This document shows positions 8,056 through 14,743 of a stretch of 14,743 nt of DNA, piece by piece (within the stretch, counting starts at the first letter, position 1; every line of letters starts with the position of its first letter). A model generated the notes under the pieces. The model did not search any database. It had not been told where the DNA came from and worked only from the letters and a program-made list of their open reading frames with translations. The position numbers and the translations under genes were made by a program. Source of the DNA: JBDSLU01 sp039916225 (GTDB lineage: Bacteria > Acidobacteriota > Vicinamibacteria > Vicinamibacterales > Vicinamibacteraceae); contig JBDSLU010000306.1 of the NCBI GenBank assembly GCA_039916225.1, positions 1 through 14,743 of the forward strand. Reading direction: 5' to 3'.

Positions 8056-8898
8056 TCAGCGGAATTCGATGGTGACGGTCGGCGTCGCCGGCAGGATCAC
8101 GCCGGGGACGCCCTCGAGGGCCTTGCGGACGGTGGCGAAGTCGGTGCCGGGCTTCATGCTCTGCAGGGCCGCGAACTTGCTCGGATCGCTGAGGAGCTGC
8201 TCGAAGTCGACGGCGAAGATGGTCACCCGGCGGCCGTCGCGCTGCGGCGCGTCGGTGGTCACGATCGCGCCCTCGACCTCGATGGCGACCGTCATCCGGG
8301 CCCCCTTGAACATGTTGCGCACCATCGCCAGTGCCTCTGGCGGCAGGTCGGGCTTGGGCGCCGCGGTTTCCGCCGCGGCGGGGGGCACGGCATCGTCCGT
8401 TGCGGCGCGGCCCTGCGGCAGCCGGACGCGGAGCGTCGAGCCGCCGGCGTCGGCGGCGACGAGCTCGAAACGGAGCGGGGGCGTCGGCGTGGCGCTGCTG
8501 GCACCTCGCGGGTTGCTCAGGTTGAGCAGCCGCACGTCGTCGAAGGCGAACGTCGCCTTGACGCCGGACAAGCCGTCCTGGGTGAGGGGCGCGCTCGAGA
8601 CGTAGCGGACGCCGGAGCCGAAGCTCGAGGCCTGCTCGCGGATCTTCGCTTCGTCGAACAGGTCGCCGATGTTGTCCAGGTTCGGAGAGGTACTGCCGAC
8701 GCCGCCCGTGCCGCCGGCGTTCTGGACCGCCTGTTTGGCCATCCCGGCGGCCATGCCCAGCAGCTCCTTGTTGGCCAGGTTCGTCTGCTCGATGGTGCCG
8801 GTGCCGTCGGCCTTGACGCGGATGACCGTCTCGCTCTGGAAACAGGCGCTGGACAGCACCGCGGCGACGACCACGAGGGCGATGGCGAGCCTGCGCAT
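8056..8898 (-). CDS. Predicted lipoprotein of unknown function
   Basis: 280-residue protein with a type II signal peptide: MRR, a hydrophobic run (LAIALVVVAAVL), then a lipobox SSAC with lipidation at Cys19. The mature part starts FQSETVIRVKADGTGTIEQT, a beta-strand/DG/beta-strand pattern. It continues with a beta-rich segment (GVRYVSSAPLTQDGLSGVKA), a low-complexity Ala/Pro region near the middle, and a second beta-rich section (MTVAIEVEGAIVTTDAPQ) ending in TVTIEFR. I do not recognise the family; the pattern loosely recalls LppM-type lipoproteins, but this is weak. A GTG at 8928 would add ten residues, but the ATG at 8898 gives a normal lipoprotein signal. There is no Shine-Dalgarno; TATACT lies exactly 6 nt upstream. 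It is convergent with paralogue 2 and divergent from the radical SAM gene. Confidence 0.8.
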   Translation of the reverse strand: MRRLAIALVVVAAVLSSACFQSETVIRVKADGTGTIEQTNLANKELLGMAAGMAKQAVQNAGGTGGVGSTSPNLDNIGDLFDEAKIREQASSFGSGVRYVSSAPLTQDGLSGVKATFAFDDVRLLNLSNPRGASSATPTPPLRFELVAADAGGSTLRVRLPQGRAATDDAVPPAAAETAAPKPDLPPEALAMVRNMFKGARMTVAIEVEGAIVTTDAPQRDGRRVTIFAVDFEQLLSDPSKFAALQSMKPGTDFATVRKALEGVPGVILPATPTVTIEFR

Positions 8899-8904
8899 GC
8901 GGGC

Positions 8905-8910
8905 AGTATA
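8905..8910 (-). promoter_or_regulatory. -10 element of the lipoprotein gene
   Basis: TATACT on the minus strand (5 of 6 to TATAAT), followed by exactly 6 nt and then the ATG at 8898. No Shine-Dalgarno and no clear -35. The position implies a leaderless transcript. Confidence 0.5.
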
Positions 8911-9035
8911 GCCTTTCGCCGCCGACACTTAGCCCGACCGGGGAGGTTCCGCGTGCCCGGTCACCCGGCGATGCGGCCATTCGACCCCGGAATTTGCCCG
9001 CCGGCTGTGGAAATCCTGCGCAGGGGCTGATTTGC

Positions 9036-9044
9036 TGGGATACT
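9036..9044 (+). promoter_or_regulatory. Possible extended -10 promoter of the radical SAM gene
   Basis: TG-G-GATACT, 4 of 6 to TATAAT with the extended TGn. Transcription would start near 9051 and give a leader of roughly 70 nt. No good -35 was seen. Confidence 0.35.
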
Positions 9045-9122
9045 GCCGCCGCAAGGGTCGGCCACGAGGGCCTCCCTTGCCCCTGCCGTGCGCTGGGCGC
9101 ACGGCGGCTAGCAGGAGACTCA
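9045..9122 (+). promoter_or_regulatory. Structured 5' leader of the radical SAM gene
   Basis: Two strong consecutive hairpins precede the ribosome-binding site. GCAAGGG (9051-9057) pairs perfectly with CCCTTGC (9074-9080). GCCGTGCGC (9085-9093) pairs perfectly with GCGCACGGC (9097-9105) around a 3-nt loop. In addition GCCGCC (9045-9050) can pair with GGCGGC (9103-9108), which competes with the base of the second hairpin. AGGAG (9113-9117) follows only 7 nt after the second stem. It matches no riboswitch class I can recognise. Confidence 0.45.
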
Positions 9123-11219
<2,097 letters not shown>

Positions 11220-11264
11220 TCCGTCCCGTACGACGTCGGCGTCGTCTGGACGCCTGAAGAACGG

Positions 11265-11298
11265 AAGCCCGGGGGCTCGACAGCCGCCGGGCTTTTTT
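11265..11298 (+). terminator. Intrinsic terminator after the radical SAM gene
   Basis: AAGCCCGGGGG (11265-11275) pairs with CCGCCGGGCTT (11284-11294) with one mismatch and an 8-nt loop, and a run of six T (11293-11298) follows. The -35 of the next promoter begins 5 nt later. Confidence 0.85.
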
Positions 11299-11302
11299 CT
11301 TG

Positions 11303-11335
11303 TTGACAGCTACGGCCTGGTAAGTACTAAATACT
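11303..11335 (+). promoter_or_regulatory. Promoter of the blaI-like/M56 operon
   Basis: A perfect -35 TTGACA at 11303-11308. Two -10 candidates exist: TACTAA at 11325-11330 (16-bp spacing, weak) and AATACT at 11330-11335 (4 of 6, but 21-bp spacing), which lies exactly 6 nt before the ATG. Either way the transcript starts within a few bases of the start codon. Confidence 0.6.
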
Positions 11336-11340
11336 TAGTA
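11322..11340. promoter_or_regulatory. Probable BlaI-type operator
   Basis: TACTAA-ATAC-TTAGTA (11325-11340) is a perfect 6-bp inverted repeat with a 4-bp spacer. A second dyad, AAGTA (11322-11326) with TACTT (11332-11336), is nested in it. It is an AT-rich island in GC-rich DNA, overlaps the -10 and transcription start, and ends one base before the repressor's ATG, as expected for autorepression. Confidence 0.7.
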
Positions 11341-11341
11341 G

Positions 11342-11749
11342 ATGGTCAAGCGAATCGAGTCGACACTGGCGCCGCAGGAGCTCGCGGTGATGAAGGTGGT
11401 CTGGAAGAAGGGGAGCGCCACGGTGCGCGACGTCTACGAGACGCTGCGCGAAGGCCGGGCGCTGGCCTACACCACCGTGATGACCACGATGAACATCCTC
11501 GAGGGCAAAGGTTTCCTCGAGAAGGCCCGCGAGGACCGCGCCTTCCGTTACACGCCGATGCGGTCGCGTCAGCAGGTGATGGGGGCGATGGTGAAGGACT
11601 TCGTCAACCGCGTCTTCGACGGGGCGGCGCAGCCGCTGCTGCTGCACCTGGCGACCTCCGAGGCGCTGACGGCCAAGGAGCGGACCGAGCTGCGCCGTCT
11701 GATCGAGAAGACGCCCGCAAAGACCGGCGGGCGGGACGGGGAGGCGTGA
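11342..11749 (+). CDS. BlaI/MecI-family transcriptional repressor
   Basis: 135-residue winged-helix repressor of the BlaI/MecI/CopY family. The N-terminal half carries the family signature, PQELAVMKVVWKKGSATVRD, followed by the recognition region with TTVMTTMNILEGKGFL and RAFRYTP. The C-terminal part, about residues 75-125, is the dimerisation and proteolysis segment. In known systems an M56 membrane protease inactivates this repressor, and such a protease gene follows after 1 bp. The ATG at 11342 gives the normal family N-terminus, but no Shine-Dalgarno precedes it; an AT-rich inverted repeat ends one base before the start. Beta-lactam resistance is not implied: no beta-lactamase is seen, and BlaI/M56 pairs regulate varied genes. 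Confidence 0.92.
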   Translation: MVKRIESTLAPQELAVMKVVWKKGSATVRDVYETLREGRALAYTTVMTTMNILEGKGFLEKAREDRAFRYTPMRSRQQVMGAMVKDFVNRVFDGAAQPLLLHLATSEALTAKERTELRRLIEKTPAKTGGRDGEA

Positions 11750-11750
11750 G

Positions 11751-13538
11751 ATGCCGGCCCTGACCCTCGCCAACCTGATGCTCTACGCCGCCCAGGCGGC
11801 GCTCGTGATCGGCGCGCTGGCGCTCACGCTGTCCGTCGTGCGGCTCGCCCCCGCCTTCCGTCTCGCCGCCTGCCGCATTGCACTGCTGGCGCTCTTCCTC
11901 CTCCCTTTGCAGGCGCTGGTGCGGACGACGCCGCCCGAGCTGCCCTCTGTCTCGCTGGCCGGCGCGCCTGCCGGCTTCGTCGAGGCCATCGAGGCGCGCG
12001 TGCCAGACGGGCTGCCGTGGGGTGCCCTCGTCGGTGGCGTCGTCGCCGCCGGCATCGTGCTGCGCTTCCTCTGGCTCGGCGTCGGCCTCGTCAGGCTCTC
12101 ACGGCTGACGCGCCGGCTGCCCGCGGCCGAGACGACGGGTGAATTCGACGCCCTGCAGACGGAGCTCGGCACGCGGGCGCGGGTGCACTTCGCCCCCGGC
12201 CTCGCGCAGCCGGTCACCTTCGGCGTGTCGCCCGCGGTGGTGCTACTACCGGTCACGCTGCGCGAGGCCTCGGTCGAACAGCGGACCGCGGTGCTCTGTC
12301 ACGAGCTGCTGCACGTGCGGCGCCGCGATTGGCCGTGGGTGCTGGTGGAAGAAGGCATCCTCGCCGTGCTGTGGTTCCACCCTGCGGTCTGGTGGCTCGT
12401 CGGCGAGCTGCAGCTGGCGCGTGAGCAGGTGGTGGATCGCCTGACGGTGGCGGCCACGGGCGCCCGTCGCGCCTACATGGACGCGTTGTTCGCGGCGGCG
12501 GACGCCCCCTCGGCGCCGCCGCTGCTGGCCGGGTTCCTGCGCCGCCGCCATCTGGCGCGGCGTCTGGTTGCGCTCACAGAGGAGGTCGTCATGTCCCGTG
12601 TCCGTCTCGCGGTTGGTGGAGTCCTGGTCCTGGGTGTTCTGCTCGGCAGCGGTGCCGTTGCCGTGTCGGCGTGGCCGCTGGCGGTCGTCCAGGCGTCCGA
12701 GGGATCTGGCGTTCCGGCCGCCGCGCCAGGGCAGCTCGCGGTGGCGCATCGCGTCGCGCTCGATGTGCCTGGCGGCCTGTCGTCGGAGCTGACGAGCGCC
12801 ACGATCCTGTTCGACCTGGTCGTCGACGCGCAGGGCGAGGTCACGGCGGTGCGCCCGGTGTCGTTCGCGATGCGCAACGATGCGAACGGGCTGTCGTTCT
12901 CCGCCACGGACCTCACCTCGGTCGAGCCTCTACTGGGCCGAATCACCGCCGGAAGCATTACCGCCACCGAGTCTTCACCTCGTCGCGTCGTCGCCGGAGC
13001 CACAATGGTCCGTGACCTCGACCTGATACTGAAGGCGGCGTCGACCGCGTTGACACAGTGGCGGTTCGCGCCGCCGGCCGCGGCGCCGGCCATTGCCCGG
13101 CTGGACGCGCGGTTCGATCTCACCGCCGGCCAGGTGACCGTCGGCGCAGCCAAGCCGCTCTCGGGCTTCACCGGAGAGCCCAGCCCGGTCAGAACCTTCT
13201 ACGCGCGCCGGGACGCGCGACCCGCGGACGACGGGACCCTGCGCGTCGGCGGGCAGATCAGGGCGCCGCAGAAAATCCTCAACGTGAACCCGGTCTACCC
13301 CCAGGAGGCGCAGGACGCCCGCGTGCAGGGGATCGTCATCATCGAGGCGAAGATCGCCCCGGACGGGAGCGTCGCCGAAGCGTGGGTGCTGCGCTCGATC
13401 CCCATCCTCGATGGCGCGGCTCTCGACGCGGTGCGGCAGTGGCGCTACACACCGACGCTGCAGAACGGCGCGCCGGTGCCCGTGATCTGCACCGTCACGG
13501 TCAACTTCACGCTGTCGGACGACGCCAAACAGCCGTAG
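11751..13538 (+). CDS. M56 (BlaR1/MecR1-like) membrane metalloprotease with C-terminal TonB-C domain
   Basis: 595-residue fusion. The N-terminal half has hydrophobic segments at about 5-26, 36-56 and 90-115. The zinc site HELLH (His184, Glu185, His188) is followed by a hydrophobic segment and by Glu225-xxx-Asp229 (REQVVD), as in M56 peptidases. A further hydrophobic segment follows Met281 (VRLAVGGVLVLGVLLG). The periplasmic part ends in a clear TonB-C domain (about 505-592: NPVYPQEAQDARVQG, DGSVAEA, AVRQWRYTP). An upstream region (about 345-465) with VDAQGEV and TQWRFAPP looks like a second, more divergent TonB-C-like domain. A penicillin-sensor domain is absent, so it is not a classical BlaR1. 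GGGGAGG at 11737-11743 provides the ribosome-binding site. It likely cleaves or controls the BlaI-type repressor encoded just upstream; the signal is unknown. Confidence 0.88.
   Translation: MPALTLANLMLYAAQAALVIGALALTLSVVRLAPAFRLAACRIALLALFLLPLQALVRTTPPELPSVSLAGAPAGFVEAIEARVPDGLPWGALVGGVVAAGIVLRFLWLGVGLVRLSRLTRRLPAAETTGEFDALQTELGTRARVHFAPGLAQPVTFGVSPAVVLLPVTLREASVEQRTAVLCHELLHVRRRDWPWVLVEEGILAVLWFHPAVWWLVGELQLAREQVVDRLTVAATGARRAYMDALFAAADAPSAPPLLAGFLRRRHLARRLVALTEEVVMSRVRLAVGGVLVLGVLLGSGAVAVSAWPLAVVQASEGSGVPAAAPGQLAVAHRVALDVPGGLSSELTSATILFDLVVDAQGEVTAVRPVSFAMRNDANGLSFSATDLTSVEPLLGRITAGSITATESSPRRVVAGATMVRDLDLILKAASTALTQWRFAPPAAAPAIARLDARFDLTAGQVTVGAAKPLSGFTGEPSPVRTFYARRDARPADDGTLRVGGQIRAPQKILNVNPVYPQEAQDARVQGIVIIEAKIAPDGSVAEAWVLRSIPILDGAALDAVRQWRYTPTLQNGAPVPVICTVTVNFTLSDDAKQP
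12579..12593 (+). promoter_or_regulatory. Possible internal translation start inside the M56 gene
   Basis: GAGGAGGT (12579-12586), a near-perfect Shine-Dalgarno, sits 5 nt upstream of an in-frame ATG (12591, Met281). The sequence after it reads like a signal peptide or membrane anchor followed by the TonB-C region, so a separate 315-residue protein could be made. Confidence 0.35.
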
Positions 13539-13540
13539 GT

Positions 13541-13570
13541 CGGCGTCGGCCAGGCTTCACGCCGACGCTG
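13541..13570. terminator. Hairpin at the convergent junction of the M56 and LAEG-repeat genes
   Basis: CGGCGTCGGC (13541-13550) pairs with GCCGACGCTG (13561-13570), ten pairs including one G-U, with a 10-nt loop. It lies within the 44-bp gap between the two converging stop codons. No T-run in either direction. Confidence 0.35.
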
Positions 13571-13582
13571 GCCGGTCGACCA

Positions 13583-14743
13583 TCAGCGAAGGCGGGTCGC
13601 GACCATGTTCGAGCCGGCCGACCAGAACACGCCGCCGACGTCGTTGTACATCGCGCGCTCGACGACGATTGGCATTGGCGTCACCGCTCCACCCGAGTTC
13701 TGGCCCATCGACTCGAGGATGACGCCGACCCGTTCGCCGATGATGTCCGGGAAGGCGCTGCTCAGGTCGATGGTGAGCCGGCTGTTCGGCGTCAGCGCAT
13801 CGGTGTAGACGCGTTCGATCGCCGGCCCGCCGTCGCGGACCAGCGTCACGCGCAGGGAATCGCTCGTCGCGCTGGCGCCGCTCGCCACCAGCAGGTAGGT
13901 GCGGGCGTTGTCGCCGACGCCCGTCTCGCCGTCGGCGACCGCCCACGCGGTGCCGGTCGTGTTGGTCGCCAGCGTGGCGTGGCCTTCGTACCACGTGGTG
14001 GCGCTGCCGGGCCACCACATCGATCGCTCGGCGACGACCGGCACGTTGTTGGTCGAGGTCACCCTCATCGACATGGACGTCGCGGCCAACGCCGGGTCGA
14101 CCTGGTCGACCGGGATGGTCAGCCTGCCCTGGGCCGGCACCATGAACGCCCGCTGGATGGGGAGCGCGCCGAACGGCAGCTGGAAGGTCACCTGGATGTT
14201 CGCCACACTCGCCGACGGGTTGGCGACCTGGACGAAGGTGTCGAAGAAGGTGCCAGTCGAGCCTTCGGCCAGGAACCAGTTCAGGCCGAGCGCGGTGACA
14301 CCGGTGCCGTCGATGCCGGCCGTCCACAGCTCCTCGCCGCGGCTCAGGTACATGGCGCGCTCGACGATGATCGGCGTGCCGTTGGTGCTGTGGAACTCGC
14401 CGGCGACGTCAGCCGCCTCGAGGCCGGGGATGAAGTCGGCGTTGATGGTCAGGCGCTGCTGCGGGCCGACGGTGTACTGGCGCGTCACCGGCGGACCGAC
14501 GCCGACCGGACCGCGCAGATAGCGGCCGGTGACCTGGGCCGGTTGGTCGCTCGGGTTCTGTATCAGGTAGAAGAGGTCGAACCCGCCATGCGTGGCGCCC
14601 TCGGCGAAGTACCAGTCGAGCGCCGGCGACGCCAGCGACGACTCGGCGTGGCTGCCGTAGCGGCCGTTCAGCCCCCACGTCATGGTGCGATCGACGACGA
14701 CCGCCTGGTCCGACACGACCAGCGTCGAGAAGGCGGCGCCGCT
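13583..14743 (-). CDS. LAEG-repeat protein, C-terminal fragment (5' end outside the window)
   Basis: 386 residues are visible and the frame is open to the window edge, so the start and N-terminal domains are not seen. The visible part has the end of one repeat (FSTLVVSDQAVVVDRTM) followed by three repeats beginning WYFAEGATHG, WFLAEGSTGT and WAVADGETGV. Each repeat contains VERAMY or ERSMWW-type strands. It ends FWSAGSNMVATRLR, aligning with the C-terminal WSAGTAAVATRL of the two metalloprotease paralogues, so it belongs to the same secreted family. Whether it also carries a protease domain cannot be judged here. It is convergent with the M56 gene, 44 bp apart. The GTG at 14716 is an internal valine codon, not the start. 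Confidence 0.85.
   Translation of the reverse strand, partial: SGAAFSTLVVSDQAVVVDRTMTWGLNGRYGSHAESSLASPALDWYFAEGATHGGFDLFYLIQNPSDQPAQVTGRYLRGPVGVGPPVTRQYTVGPQQRLTINADFIPGLEAADVAGEFHSTNGTPIIVERAMYLSRGEELWTAGIDGTGVTALGLNWFLAEGSTGTFFDTFVQVANPSASVANIQVTFQLPFGALPIQRAFMVPAQGRLTIPVDQVDPALAATSMSMRVTSTNNVPVVAERSMWWPGSATTWYEGHATLATNTTGTAWAVADGETGVGDNARTYLLVASGASATSDSLRVTLVRDGGPAIERVYTDALTPNSRLTIDLSSAFPDIIGERVGVILESMGQNSGGAVTPMPIVVERAMYNDVGGVFWSAGSNMVATRLR

Noticed and set aside
8994..9122. N-terminal extension of the radical SAM protein from 8994
   Set aside because: It would run through the hairpin leader, and it has no ribosome-binding site; ATG 9123 has AGGAG at the right spacing.
9045..9122. A cobalamin or other known riboswitch in the radical SAM leader
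   Set aside because: The GCCACGAGG segment faintly recalls a B12 box but the other conserved parts are missing and the leader is too short.
11342..13538. A beta-lactam resistance locus
   Set aside because: BlaI and an M56 protease are present, but there is no beta-lactamase and no penicillin-sensor domain in the M56 protein.

Overview
The window is high-GC DNA with closely packed bacterial genes. It most likely comes from a Gram-negative (diderm) bacterium, and Acidobacteriota (Vicinamibacteria-like) is my best guess. The grounds are a periplasmic Tat-exported MsrP with its MsrQ partner, a BlaI/M56-TonB pair, large secreted proteins built from 'LAEG' repeats, and a tetraether-synthase-like radical SAM enzyme. 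This taxonomy is inference; there is no rRNA or other marker gene here.

Layout, left to right. Positions 103-1829 hold msrP-msrQ, the periplasmic methionine-sulfoxide repair system. Positions 1933-8027 hold two tandem paralogues of about 1,000 residues each. Each has a signal peptide, a conserved N-terminal beta-rich region, a matrixin-like zinc metalloprotease domain (HExxHxxGxxH plus Met-turn), a BACON-like domain, a calcium-loop segment, and four copies of a roughly 110-residue LAEG repeat. A lipoprotein gene of unknown function (8056-8898) lies convergent to them. Divergent from the lipoprotein gene, 9123-11219 encodes a 698-residue radical SAM protein. Its cysteine layout resembles archaeal tetraether lipid synthase (Tes) and bacterial membrane-spanning-lipid synthases, and it is preceded by a leader with strong hairpins and followed by a clear intrinsic terminator. 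Positions 11342-13538 are a two-gene operon: a BlaI-type repressor and an M56 membrane protease carrying one clear and one probable TonB-C-like domain. An inverted repeat overlaps the operon's start. The right end (13583-14743, minus strand) is the C-terminal part of a third LAEG-repeat protein, cut by the window edge.

How the genes may work together. MsrP and MsrQ form one electron-transfer system: quinol to MsrQ heme to MsrP molybdenum to oxidised methionine. BlaI and the M56 protein form a sensor-protease/repressor circuit that probably autoregulates through the operator. The LAEG proteins are a secreted family sharing an identical C-terminal architecture. The radical SAM enzyme is the most interesting metabolic candidate, possibly making membrane-spanning lipids. 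Three starts (5049, 8898 on the minus strand, 11342) lack a Shine-Dalgarno sequence and each have a -10-like hexamer exactly 6 nt upstream of the ATG, suggesting leaderless mRNAs.
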